A stretch of DNA of 64,000 nt from Arbacia lixula. Taxonomy: Eukaryota > Echinodermata > Echinoidea > Arbacioida > Arbaciidae. The notes below the pieces were generated by a model, which worked only from the letters and a program-made list of their open reading frames with translations, was not told the DNA's origin and ran no database searches. The position numbers and the translations under genes were made by a program. Shown piece after piece: positions 13,601 to 28,600 of this stretch. Where the stretch lies: NCBI GenBank assembly GCA_963669155.1, contig OZ022597.1:10372811-10436810 (forward strand), written 5' to 3'. Position 1 is the first letter of the stretch. Every line of letters starts with the position of its first letter.

Positions 13601-16600
13601 TATTGTACAATGCCAGGCTGAGTCCAGTGTGTTCATGGAAGCCCTTTTAATGTCTGACACACAGATGCTCTAGCCAAGGATTTTTGTGATTAAATTTGCA
13701 TCAAAGGCACTCTTAAGAGTTGAATAATCTGACTTCAACTGTCACTGCAAGTAAATATGTTGTTTCATTCCCTCTTCTATCTTACAGAATCCATTCCTGT
13801 GGGGACCCTCATCGTAACGGATATTACCACGATAATGGCCACTGTACAGTGGGGGGCATACGATGGAGTTCAAACGTATATCATCAGTGATGTTGATAGC
13901 AGCTTCGATGCTGTGTCCACATCTGACTTGAAAGCTGAAATCGATATATCAAAAGGAGGAACCGTGATCAACATTACCCTTACAGACACTACCCAAACAT
14001 TACTGGCACATAAAACGATCAGAAGTGGTGAGTGCATCTTCAACCTGTTTTTACCCCTGTGCAGTACACTTTCTCAGCAGCTAGGCAGACCAGGGGACCT
14101 TAACATAAAGGTTTGCGATCAAGCGCAAAATGGCAATGGCCAATCGACACCATTGTTACATGCGCTCTTTGTTAAAAAGACTGACCAGTAACCAATCAGA
14201 ATTCGGTTTTTAAATTTGCAATCGATCGCAAGCCTTTATGTTATGGGACCCAGGCCAAACTAACAATCTTTTTCATTTTTATTTATTTTTCTTTCTAGTG
14301 GGGGGGGGGGGGGGGGGGGGGAGGGGGGAGGGGGGAGGGTAATTTGAAGGCCTATATCTCTTTGACAATAGGTCATGTGGCTTGGCATGGGTAGGATTTT
14401 GTTCGCAACAAGCATGTAGTCAATGGAATGGAAAGTGTGGCAGATAGAAAAATCCAATCATGGCACATTGGTATACTGTAGCTTGGCATTCAGGCTTTTG
14501 GTCTTTTCTAATCCATAACATTCAATAAATGGGTCTGACTGCCTGAGACTAATTTTGCGGTGATTTGCCATTTGGTCCAATCCCAGTTGGTCCACTCACC
14601 ACTTCGTCTAACATCACATGCTGATATGTATGGGTTAGGGTTAGGGTAGGGGGTCTAGATTAGGGTTAACGGTGGAGGTTCTGGTGTACATTAGAGTTCT
14701 TGATAAGTTAACCCAGTATTTTAATCTAAAACAGTATTTTTAAGGGGTTTCTTGTAAACGAAAGGGTGAGTGGACCAACTGGGATTGGACCAAATGGCAA
14801 TAAACCAATTTGACTGGATTTCTTCTCCCGCTAACCTGACTTAGAAAAGAGAAGAATGAAACAATGATTAATATTGTGAGTGAATGATTCCATGGGATTG
14901 GGGCAATTTTGGTGACAAACCACATCTCCAAATCCACGTCTCTTTCAAACCAGGCGAATATAGTCCAATAATGGCATGAGCATAAAAAAATGGGGTCCCA
15001 TCCAGTTGTATTTCTCAAAGACCATGGCATATTGCAATTTGACTCATGAAAATTTCTTGTTTGTGTTAAAACAATATGAAGTCCATGTAACGGTGGTAGA
15101 TTTTTGTATACCCGTTGCTTCAAATCCATTTAAGATTTCAAATGAGCTATTTTCATGTATTTTTGTAATGATTTTTCAAAGTGTAATATACATGTAGGTC
15201 ACAAAATCACTTAATATTCAAATTAGCAAAGTACCAAAAATGATTCAATCATGCTTTTTCTCTTCAAATTGCCATAATTATTGCTCATTATTGAACATGT
15301 TTATATGTTTTGTACAGTGCCTGGTACATTCCTTTGTGGGAAAAAAAAAAACTCTGACTTTGAAATGAAATACTGGGGTGGTGAAATTTGAAAGCCAAAT
15401 AGTGAAAACTTTACTTTAAATTTAACCTTATTCTGAATGAGTGAAAACTGATATCTATCAAATTGCAGCTCCAGAAGCCCCGACGGACATCACTCTGAAC
15501 AGCATTGGAATCTTAGAAGCCAACATAACCTGGATCCCCCCAACAACCCCATATGACGCATTTGAGGTCTACGTCACAAACCATGAAACTGGCGAACGCA
15601 CACTTGCAGGTATGGGGCATCGTATACTGTATAGGGTAAAGTCGTGTCAGAATGCAACACTGGGCTGTGAGATAAAATATATCTGCGCACACTTTACAGG
15701 TATGAGGCATCAAATAGGATAAAGCCGTCCCATGATGCAACGCTGAGCTGTGAGACAAAATATATCAGCGGACACTTTGCAGGTATGGGGCATCATATAG
15801 GATGAAGTCATCCCATGATGCAACGCTGGACTGTGAGACAAAATATATCAGCGGACACTTTGCAGGTATGGGGCATCATATGGGATAAAGCCATCCCATG
15901 ATGCAACGCTGGGCTATGAGATAAAATATATCAGTGTACACTTAACAGGTATAGGGCATCATATAGGATAAGGCCATCCCATGATGCAACGCTGGGCTGT
16001 GAGATAAAATATATCAGTGTACACTGTACAGGTATAGGGCATCATATAGGATAAAGCCATCCTTTGATGCAACGCTTGGCTGTGAGATAAAATATATCAG
16101 TGTACACTGTACAGGTATAGGGCATCATATAGGATAAAGCCATCCTATGATGCAACGCTGGGCTATGAGATAAAATATATCAGTGTACACTCTACAGGTA
16201 TAGGGCATCATATAGGATAAAGCCATCCCATAATGCAACGCTGGACCGTGAGACAAAATATATCAGTGCACACTTTACAGGTATGGGGCATCATATAGGA
16301 TAAAGCCATCCCATAATGCAACGCTGGACTGTGAGATAAAATATATCAGTGGACACTTTGCAGGTATGAGGCATCATATAGGATAAAGCCATCCCATAAT
16401 GCAACGCTGGACTGTGAGACAAAATATATCAATGCACACTTTGCAGGTATGAGGTATCATATACGGTAAAGTCATCCCAAAATGCAACGCTGGACTGTGA
16501 GACAAAGTATATGTGCGTGAGATTGTATGTGCAAGTTTCATAACCTATCATTGATTAATGTTATGATTAGTATCCTTGTTCTAATCTTCATGTTAAAGCA

Positions 16601-19600
16601 GGATTGCCTCTTATGGCCCTTGCCATTATTTCATAATGAAGATGTCTTCTCTATGGTCAAAATTATTATGTAATTGTATGGCATAGTACAGAAGTATGCA
16701 TGGCTAGTCGATCGTCATCAGTCATTTTAGTAAGCAAATAATCAACGTTGGTGAAGGTGATGGGACGAACTATCACTTCCGAGGCGATATGGATGTAGCT
16801 ATCTTTCCGAAGCGCATCTGAGGACAGATAGCGTATACATTCAGATCGCAGAGGAAGTGATAGTTCGTCTCATTGCCTGAAACCAAAAGTTGATTATTTG
16901 CTTTATATTCCACATCTGAAACCAACTATCTATACCAAAAATGACAATTTGACGTAAAAAAGTAATGTTTACTTCACTACATAACCCCGAGCCACTGCCA
17001 TGGGGAACACGCGTTAGGATGCGCATTAGGACGCGCATTAGGACGCGTTCAATGTCAAGTGATAGTCTGAGTGTTACGCACTTTTATTTCGCGCATACTC
17101 AAAATATTGATCGCGCGTTAGGACTATGAGGAGTGAAGAGATCAGCGAAACCAAACAATCACTTAGAGTGTAACAAACTTTTCTTCTCAGATGATCTGAT
17201 AGGAAAAACTACGCCTCATCACGTGATCAACTCTTGACCAATCATATAGCAACATTCTTAGTATGTGGAATATAATTTCACCTATCGTGTTGATTGAGAA
17301 GATTGACACTTCTCATGAATTACCGTTCTCTTTGTCTATGGTCGTATTTGGTATAAAGCACCTTGATATAAATAACATCCAAAAGTCAGCAGCTGTGACC
17401 ACAAGGATTCACAGTGCCTGGAAGAGGTTATGTGAACTCTCTCCCTTCCTTACCTCAAGGGCCGTCCCACTAAAAGTAAAGGGAAGGTGTATGATGCCTG
17501 TGTGCGGAAATGCATGACTTATGGTAGTGAGACTTGGGCAACAGGAGCATCCTGCGTGGAGCGAATTGAAAAGACTGAGATGAGGATGATCAGATGGATG
17601 TGCAGGGTAGCATTGTGTGAGAGAAAGAGAAACAAAGACCTCCTCCAGTCCATGGGCCTGGTAAGGATAGGACAGGTGATGAGAAAGAGCAGGCTGAGAT
17701 GGTATGGTCATTAGGCTAGGAGAGCACAGACCTACTGGCTTCAGAGAATATTAGATTTCACAGTTCTTTGGAGGAATCTGTATGGGAGACCTCACAAGAC
17801 ATGGGAAAAAAACGGTCAAAGAAGACAGAAAAGTGCATTGACCGTAATGACAGGACAGTATTGAGCCATATCAAGGAAATGAACTGTCCAACCCTAGAAA
17901 GCGGAAAAATCAGACTTTAATCGTTGATGATGATGATGATGATAACAAAACCCACATCGTGACATAAATGTTCACTATTCATGCTAAAAACTCTTTCTTA
18001 CAGGTACCGTTGAAGAGCAAGAGTATATTGTCACAGGGCTGGTTCCAGTGAGTAACTTCACATTTGAGGTTGGGAGTGTCCTATACGCTGATGATCTGTT
18101 CCCACTGCAGAAAAGCAGCCAGATGGACAACCCCACTGTGCAAGGCCAGACAGGTGCGTACACACTGCCAAGATATACTGTAGGCATTGGCAGACAACAT
18201 ATACCTCCAGAATAGGACCATATCTCCAGACTTGTTTCCCCAAGTGCTGTCAAACTGTCAAAATTGTTGGTATATTCCCAGGCCTATTTCAATAAAAATA
18301 TTCCCAAGTTGAAAGTTTGGTAATTGATTTTAGGTCAGATTAAGCTTATTATTGTCATTGTTTGTGTTTGATTTCTTTTTGTATCCCTTGTTGAAGTACA
18401 TGACTATTCCAGTTGGTTGAATGGTTAAAAGTGTCCCACATGACCACAAATTTCAACGCTTTGTGAGAGAGAGAAGCTCATATGGATAAAATACATGTAG
18501 ACTCGTTTTGTGCTGTCACTAGAGAAATAGTTGCCTCAATTTCAAAGTTCAGTTTTGTGACGTAAAGAGCAAGGTGCTCTCCCATATGTTGTGTACAGAA
18601 TAATTCCATAAATTTGTCTTTTTCTGTAATTGACAATGGAGTGATTTTTTAAATACAGGTTTTTGTGTAAAAACCCATTTCTAATGATGTATCTAATGCA
18701 CAGGTAAAAGGATACATAGTTTTTGGAGAAAATGGACATTTTCGAAAAAATTGTAGATCACAAAATCAAAACTTTTAACGATCATCAATTTGTTATTCTT
18801 TGACAGATTTTCATGAAACCTTCACGAATATGTTTCTATCACATGTCTCCTTGTATTGAAACCAACATAATATCAGGGATAACTATCCCTTTAATGAAGG
18901 ATGTAAAACAAATGTTTTATGATATTATTGAGGATCTCTGTGCAATCTATTGTTCCCCTCGATGAACTGGCGGGCGAGGGGTACCAATCTCCCTCGACTT
19001 TCGGTCCGGGGAAACTAGTAGCACATGCCCTTCAATTCACCCCGGGAACGAATAGATTCCACAGATCCCTCATGATCATGAAATATTCATATGCTATAAA
19101 ACCGTGGGGCAAGCTCTCATATTTGGCTGCAACAAATAGTGTCACGGCTTTTGATCCATGTGTTCAACTTTCATGACATTCCTTGAGGCAAATCAAAGAG
19201 TAGAAACTGTCCTCAAAAGACAACACATGATCCATTTTCACCAATTTGTTGCTAAAGTCTTTATACCAGGGTCTGCAAGTCACAATATCAGTCCCAACCT
19301 TTTATTGTTTCAGATGGTCCATCTATGAATGACACAGTATTGGTATCGAGTGATGCCACCTCCATCACGGTTGCAGTGGGTTGTACAGCATCCAGCTTTA
19401 ATATTACGCCATATTACGCCTTCTATAACTCCACTAGTGACGCAGAGAAGAATCTTGTCACCTTCACCGAGCTGATGTCAGGCACAGAGCACAACGTGAT
19501 TGTCGAATGCGATAATGGTGCCATGCTGACTATTAATGCTTTCACATGTAGGTACAATGATATGCATTTCACACTGGCAAACATTTCCTTTAGTTAGCCC

Positions 19601-22600
19601 TGTACTAAAGGTGGGGCTAAGCTTGGACCACTTTCTGCTTACATGGGACTTTACCAAAGTGGGCTAGCCCCACCTATAGGCCAGGATTATTTGACCCATG
19701 CAAAAAAGCAGGCCTAATCCCGCAATTGCGGTGCCAAACCTTAAAATCTGGGGCTAAGAGCTCCAGTGTAAACGGAAACAAAAAAATAGTAGGGGGCTAT
19801 TAACCAAGCTCTCAAGGCCGAAATGCAATGATCACTCAGATAATGCCCGATGGGCAAGTGACCTTGATGCTGAGTGGTGAAGATCACATGTGCAAGGCGT
19901 ACACTCCTAAATATTCATAAGCTATCAAGAAAGTCCGGGGCTATAGATTTTCAGTGGGAACATCATGGATTTCCTTAGCCCTGTTTAAGAACTAGTACAG
20001 GGCTAAGAAATGTCAGTGTGCGTTTTTCCCTTTTGTTTTGTGAATTTCATTCCTTGTTTTTATTACTTTTGATTTTTATTATTTTTTTTGTGAATCATAT
20101 GAAAGGAGACATTCTAGGTTTGTACACAAATTCACACATAAAACGATACGAATCTGTGGTGTTATTGCCTGGTAAAAATGATGTGACGTCACGATGGTAT
20201 ACATGTACGTGGTTGTTTTGATTTTGGTCTCAAAAATTGCGCAAGACGCCGAACTAAAAAGTCATGAAATCTTGCTGCGATATCTTTTCGCGTTCCAGAA
20301 TGATTCCACGAGATGTTAAGGGGGGGGGGGGGGGGGGAATAAAGCAATAAATATAAACAAAAACATTGTTGTATAAAAATAGTTTTGAAAAATATATTTG
20401 GATCAAGTAGGCACTTTGTAGTTGTGATCATATTCATATGTGTATTAAACATACTTTGATACAACAGCATTTGATTGAGCTTGGATATCGTTGACTGTTT
20501 TTGTTCTGGGATAGCTCCTGTGCCGCCGGCAGACGTGACTGTGACAGTGGACTACACGTCTGCAAACGTATCCTGGACTGCTAGCTCGGGGGATAATGTG
20601 ACGTACCGGGTGTGGGCGACTAGCGAGGCTTGCGGAGGAATCACTGTCCTTCCCTGCCAGTCCTGCTATCCAGATGAAACCGCCACTAATGCTCGGATTG
20701 AATTGAGGATCGCGACAACCTATACTTTCCATGTAGTAGCGATAGCTGGTAACAAGAGCAGCGAAGAGTCCACGATTGTGGAATCTACTGGTAAGTAAGA
20801 GCTTTTATGTACAATCATTGGTCACATTAAGTCTTAGATTGAATTGAGGATCGTGACAACCTATACTTTCCATGTAGTAGCGATAGCTGGTAACAAGAGC
20901 AGCGAAGAGTCCACGATTGTGGAATCTACTGGTAAGTAAGAGCTTTTATGTACAGTCATTGGTCATATTAAGTCTTGGATTGAATTGAGGATCGTGACAA
21001 CCTATACTTTCCATGTAGTAGTGATAGCTGGTAACAAGAGCAGCGAAGAGTCCACGATTGTGGAATCTACTGGTAAGTAAGAGCTTTTATTTTTTTTTTA
21101 CAATCATTGGTCATATTAAGTCTTGGATTGAGTTGAGGATCGCGACAACCTACACTTTCCATGTACTAGCAATTGCTGGTCACAAGAGCAGCGAGGAGTC
21201 CACAGTTGTGGAATCTACTGCTAAGTAAGAGCTTTTTTTTTTACAATCATTGGTCATACTTACCCATGGATGGAATTGAGCATCATGACAACCTACATAT
21301 TCCATCACACTCTTTATCGCCAGTGACAAGTGAGGGTATATTAAAAATAAGATAAACATGCTGTACATGTTGAACTTGTGTCTTCTCAATCATTGATCAT
21401 TATGAGAATCATTGCTGTCCGAGGTGCTCTTTTGATTTCACGATTTCTACCTTTGTACGAATTTGAGGTGATAATCGATCACAGGATCCTGAAGCCAAAC
21501 AAAAACAGTACCTATCATCGTGGCAGATTGGTTTTCTCATGTTCTATTCATAGATTTGTATAGAAAAAGATTATTTTTCAAATCCCAGAACCAATTACCT
21601 TATATTGTCTTGTGGACATAAAAATAATGTCAAGGACTGATTTGGGGATTGTAAGCAGGTCCAGTTGCAAGTTTAAACATGTCCCCTTTTACAAAGATTT
21701 TGAATTTGTATTCTGCATAGCTGTAGTTCTTTTTAAGCCCTCAAGTGGTGAGATATTTTTTTCTTGCTAGTGATAATCGTTTGTCTCACAATAAACAGAA
21801 TCTAAAAAGATAACGATGTTTCATATGCACCGCTGCAACGCTTAGTCAGGTTCATGAGCGGGTTTCGGTTAGTGTGCTGTACTGACCAAAGTGTATATAA
21901 GCCCCTACTTACTTCAATTTTGTATCACACCTGACAAAGTGTTGCAGCGGTGCATGAAATGTCGTGATTTTTTTAGATTCCATTGACCAATGCATACATT
22001 GCGAGACAAACAATTATCACTAGGAATTTATGCACAATGAGTAACATATTTAGCAATTTTTTTTTCTTATTCCCGTTCGTATTTCAGATGGAGACAACAT
22101 AACTCAGGACAGCATTACTGTCCTTGAAGTGACGAATAAGCTCATTCGAGTAGCCTTCATCTCCGACAGCGACTTCTCCATTGACGGGAGTCCGGAGTCG
22201 TGTGACAAAACAGAAGGGGTATTTTCCTACGATGTCAGTGGTGGTGACATATTGAATGTCACCGTGGCCCTTCCAGATGATAACATTACAAAGGCCATAA
22301 GAGCAGGTGCGTTGACAGAGCAATAATTTAACTTTTTGTGCCTTTTTTGTCAAGTAATACACATGACCCCTACAGAGCAGGATTGTTTTTTTTTATCTGG
22401 CTCAAAAGTGATAGAAAACAGTATAAAAAGGGTAACAATTCTTGCAATAAACTTTAAAAAAAAACATGTAAAGCTGGCAAGAAAATAATTGAATATCCAA
22501 AACATTTACAGAAAAAAAGGAGAAAACAGTGTATTCTTATTAATTTGTTGCATTAAAAAGCACTAGGATGTACAGCATTACATTTCATCTGTGAACAACA

Positions 22601-25600
22601 GAAACCATCTCAACTCCCGACTATGTTCATGATTTGTAAAGCTGGTAATCATACAATATATTCATGTAATGTAAATGACCTTTGGTTGCAAAGTTTCAGT
22701 AGTCAATGTAATAGCTAGCACACTTTGAAAGCAGATTTTGACTGGGGGAAGGGGGTCATTTTGACCCCGCCCTAATATTTTGGCCATTGGACATTAATTC
22801 AATGCAAAATTTTGCACGGAGATAAAGGAACATGTTAAGAGCGTTGCTGCATATTTTGTTTTAGGACACAAATTTTGTGTAAATTATGATTTATGCAAAT
22901 TAGATGCATATTTTACAAATTTCTTTATATTTCATTGGAAAAAGATGGCATGAAGGTCAAACTTTCTGAATATGCCAATTCGCATAATCAACAATTTCAT
23001 GTGAAAAAACTTTGAAGTTACATGTATTTTATATTTTTCTCAAAATTTCTTCTGTATTCTATTGTTTTTTCCCAACTTTTTTTTTTACTTTTTAAAATCA
23101 TTTTTATGACCTTTTTTGCTTCAGATATACATTTGATGAATTCTAAGAACAATGTGATCAAGCAAAAGGCCTAGAAGGCACAATTTACAGTATGACGTGC
23201 ACACACATGTACTACGACTTCACGATCGGCACATGCCAACCCGCAACTTTTCTTCTGCCAGAAGCATCATGCATTACTAATGCCACTGTGATGGCAGTTG
23301 CTAGTGGATTAACAGGTGTGATACACAATGGTCATTGTTATGTTCTGAATTAATTATCTCATACACACAAATTTTGAAGTTCAAATTTGTCCAAATGTGA
23401 AAATCTCATTAAATACATGTATGCCAAAGATTATTACAAAAAAGTAATCAATGAATTGTCCCAAAACCTGTCTCTAATATATTTGACATCTCTTGACTTT
23501 ATGATGTGTCAATTTTAGTTGAATATGAGTTGAAACTGATTTGTAATTATTTTTCAAAAGTGTTTTTTTTTTTACACCTAGTAGTATTATATGTATGTTA
23601 ACTAATTACCACTGGATTGGATTGTGACTTTTTTGTACAACAGATCCTGATCCTGTGAGTGACCTGAGAGCAATGTCAGATGGAGAGATACAATGGAGAC
23701 CTGATGGAAACGCTGATGTTACTCATGTGAGAGTTGTGTCATCATTGCATGACACGTTCTTGGATCCAGGAAGAAACTTTATCGTAAATTCAACAGAAGT
23801 AAGTATCTTATTTGAATTTGAATGTTAATGTGAATGTGATGTGAAATGTGTAATGTGAAATGTGAAATGAAAATGAATGTGAAATGTGAAATGTGAAATG
23901 TAAATGAATGTGATGTGAAATGTGAAATGTGAAATGTAAATGAATGTGATGTGAAATGTGAAATGTGAAATGTGAAATGTAAATGAATGTGATGTGAAAT
24001 GTGAAATGTGAAATGTGAAATGTAAATGAATGTGATGTGAAATGTGAAATGTGAATGTGAAATGTCATGTATTTACATGACTGAATTAACAAAGAAAGGA
24101 AACATGTAATTCACAAAAAAATCTAATTCTCATTAAACATGGTACAAACATAGATAACTACTTGGGGTTAGACTGGTGACAACTTTGGTAAAATTTGTGA
24201 AAGTTCAGAGGTCAAAAGTCAATGAACTTTGTAAAAAATTGTAAAAAACTGACCTTTTTTTACAATAAATCCAAATCCAAGATTGCAATTGTCATTAAAC
24301 ATGGTGCACAGATGAAACATTACTTGGGAATAGTCTGATGACATTTTTGGTAAAATTCCTGAAAGGTCAGAGATCAAAGGTCAATGAACTTTGCAAAAAT
24401 TGACTAAAAACTTTCGCAAACATTATATTTTTCACAGTAAATCCAAATCCAATGGCGCAATTCCAACCAAACATCGTGAAAAGATGGATCATTACTTGGG
24501 GGTAGACTTGTTACATTTTTCGTGAAATTGCTGGAAGGTCAGATGTCAAAGATCAATGAACTTTGCAGTACCAACCAAACATGGTGCAAAGATGGATCAC
24601 TAGTTCGGGGTAGACTGATGACATTTTTGGTGAAATTTCTCAAAGGTCAAAGGTCAATGGTACATGTACATTGCTCACCAAACATACACATTTTCTGAGA
24701 GTATATCTTAATAGAACTAGCAAATCGGCGGAGGCATATTTATCGACTATGTGGCAGTCGAATTGCTCGAGTTGAATTGTTGTTCATTTTCCCCTGTTTT
24801 CTTTAATACTTTATATTTGTATGTGAAGATGATTCATTGACTTTTTTCTGCTTTTTGTTTTCTTTGATCCAGTCATCATTCGTAATACCGGGTCTCCTTC
24901 CTACGACACCATACACTGTTTACGTGTCACAGCTTCTAGAGGCCACGGATGAATTTGAGGAGCAAGAGGGGGAAGTAATGATGACTTCATTTGTATCAGG
25001 TATGAACGATGACTGTCTACTCTTAAAGGGATATTTTACCCTGACGATAAGTTGATTAGGTGCAATAAAAGCAGAAATATGAAAAAAAAAACCATACATG
25101 TATCTGTGAAGGTTTGACTAAAATATGTCAAACTATGAGAGATGATCTTAAATGTCAATTTTGTGACGTTATGTGCGAGGTGCTCTCGATTTTGTGATTT
25201 TGGGGCTGACATGCATAGACAAAAGGTCAAATGATTTTGTAGCGATATACCCGGTCATCGCAAATTTGGTCTCAAAAGTTACGCAAGACTTCAATGAAAA
25301 AAATCATGAAGATGCAAGGGATTATCACAAAAAATGTCGAGGACCCCCCCCCCCCCCTCCGGGCTACTAAGGGTTAAGTCTTTCTATGCAACATACTGTT
25401 AACAAAGGGTTCTAAAAAGGATCATATTGCATTATGTTTTAGGCATGCATGCAAGTTCAGTAATTTTGTTTCATAATTTCTTTTTCGTATGCAGATTCGC
25501 TCTCGGAAGATAACTTTACAGTCCTAGTGCGGGAACTAGAGTCTACTGTTGAGGTCATCTATGGAGGAACTGCAGATGCCACCAATGTTGGCATCTCGCC

Positions 25601-28600
25601 CTCGGAAGGCGTCAACATAACTCTGGGAGATAACCGGCGCATCACCTTCTCAAATCTGCTACCCGGTGTACTCTACAACGCAACTTATATGGCCCCGAAT
25701 GAGGTCCACCCCATCTTTAGACTGCGTAAGTGTATATGGCTTCATATACCAGGGCCCTGTTGCATAAAACTCTGCCATCAATGGTAACTACCATGGTAAC
25801 ATTGCTGGACAGCCAATCAAATTCAAAGTTTTCATAAAAGTTGCCATTGATAGTAAAGTTACTATCAATGGTAAGTTTTATGCAACAGGGCCCAGGAGTC
25901 CCCCTTTAAAAATATACATGTATATGCAACATGGCCCAAAGGGTTCTGGGCCCTGTTGCATAAAACTTCCCGTGTAAAAAACAAAAAAAGTGCTCAGCTG
26001 GAATAGTTAGTGAAATCATGTCACTTGCATACAGGATTCCTATTGGTTACATTCTTTAACCTGTCTTATAAATATATATGTACATATATGTGGCACTTAT
26101 TTATTTCCTCCTTTGATAAATCTCATTGTTATGCAAAGCTAGGAAGTAATGATTTAAATGTTTTTATTTTGTATTGTTGTTATATCGCTTTTAATAGATT
26201 CAAATAAGTTATGTGGCAGACGTACTTCATAATTCATAAATCATGTAGTCTTACCCCTGTACCCCTAAACAAGAAATATCATTTTTGTTTTTATGACCAA
26301 TTTGGGTTTATTTTGTTTTGTTTTTTCTTACAGTGTACTTGAATAAATATTGTTCTGGACTCGAAACCTCTAGTTCAAACACGATGTTGCAATGAAAACA
26401 AGGGAGACATCTGAGTAACTTTCCAGTCCAAGTAGAATTCAACAACTGTGTTGTGGTTCCTTAAGGGAATGTTCACATCTCAACGAAATAATGAACTGAA
26501 GCAAACTGCTTAAAACTGTCAGCAACTTAACTGTCGCTGCTGTGCGCTAACTGCGTAACTTTTCATTCCAGAGTCATTTTCCGAACTACTTTCTGTAGTC
26601 TTGAACTAGACTTAAACTTCAACTTAATAAATCAAGGATAAATGTCATTCTATGACAAGTATATTAATGTTTTTTGCCAAATAAAATTGAATCTTGACGC
26701 TCTCTTATCTTCTGTTGATGTCGCCAGGTCCGGCAGCCGCCGAGAATGTGACGGTCGTCAACAGCAATGCGACATCTGTTACATTGCGGATCACCGCCGG
26801 AGCTGGAACCGCTGATAACTTTAACGTCATCCTGACGCCCCGCCCCGAGGGCCCCAATGCGTGCACCTTCCCCGCCACCGACGTCACTCAGGACTTTGCA
26901 GAGGAGGTGGTCTTTACCGTCCAGGGCCTCCTTCCAGGGATGGACTACGAAGTGGTGGTCGTGGCCCGCGTTGAAGCAGTGGATGATGAGGAAGCTGCCT
27001 CCAGTCCAGATCTGAACGCCACATTTTCAACAGGCACGTGGATGCACAGCAGAGAATAATGTGTCATTGTCATGTCACATCATTAACACTGTCATTATTA
27101 CAACATGCCATTGTCATGTCACATCAGTGACACTGTCATTATTACAATGTGTCATTGTTATGTCACACCATTGATATTGTCATTATTACAAAATGCCATT
27201 GTCATGCCACATCAATGACACTGTCATTATTACAATGTGCCATTGTCATGTCACATCATTGACACTGTCATTATTGCAATGTGTCATTGTCATGTTACAT
27301 CATTGACAGTGTCATTATTGCAATGTGCCATTGTCATGTCACATCATTTACATTTGTCATTATTGCAATGTGCCATTGTCATGTCATATCATTGACAGTG
27401 TCATTATTGTAATGTGCCATTTTCATGTCACGTCATTAACATTGTCATTATTACAATGTGCCATTGTCATGTCATATCATTGACAGTGTCATTATTGTAA
27501 GGTGCCACTGTCATGTCATATCATTAACATTGTCATTATTGCAATGTGTCATTGTCATGTCACATCATTGACATTGTCATTATTACAATGTGCCATTGTC
27601 ATGTCACATCATTTACATTGTCATTATTGCAATGTGCCATTGTCATGTCATATCATTGACAGTGTCATTATTGTAAGGTGCCACTGTCATGTCACGTCAT
27701 TAACATTGTCATTATTGCAATGTGTCATTGTCATGTCACATCATTGACATTGTCATTATTACAATGTGTTATTGTCATGTCACATCATTTACATTGTCAT
27801 TATTGCAATGTGCCATTGTCATGTCACATCATTTACATTGTCATTATTACAATGTGCCATTGTCATGTCACATCATTGACAGTGTCATTATTGCAATGTG
27901 TCATTGTCATGTTACATCATTGACAGTGTCATTATTGCAATGTGTCATTGTCATGTCACATCATTAACATTGTCATTATTGCAATGTGTCATTGTCATGT
28001 CACACCATTGACATTGTCATTATTGTAATATGCCATTGTCATGTCACACCATTGACATTGTCATTATTGCAATGTGTCATTGTCATGTCACATCATTGAC
28101 ATTGTCATTATTACAATGTGCCATTGTCACATCACATCATTGACAGTGTCATTATTGTAATGTGCCATCGTCATGTCACATCATTAACATTGTCATTGTT
28201 ACAATGTGCCATTGTCATGTCGCATCATTGACACTGTCATTATTGTTATGTGTCATTGACATGTCACATCATTAACATTGTCATTATTGTAATATGCCAT
28301 TGTCATGTCACATCATTAACATTGTCTTTATTGTAATATGCCATTGTCATGTCACATCATTAACATTGTCATTATTGTAATATGCCATTGTCATGTCACA
28401 TCATTAACATTGTCATTATTGTAATATGCCATTGTCATGTCACATCATTAACATTGTCATTATTGCAATGTGTCATTGTCATGTCACATCATTAACATGG
28501 TCATTATTGCTCTGTTTCATTGTCACGTCATTAACATTGTCATTATTACAATGTGCCATTGTAAGGTCACATCATTAACATTGTCATTATTACAATGTGC

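Noticed and set aside
14631-14650. Telomere-like gggttagggttaggg
   Set aside because: Only two to three units, inside the loop of a MITE.
23175-23315. A 37th domain exon between D11 and D12
   Set aside because: Poor acceptor, half-domain length, no FN3 landmarks, breaks the four-domain order; kept only as a doubtful feature.
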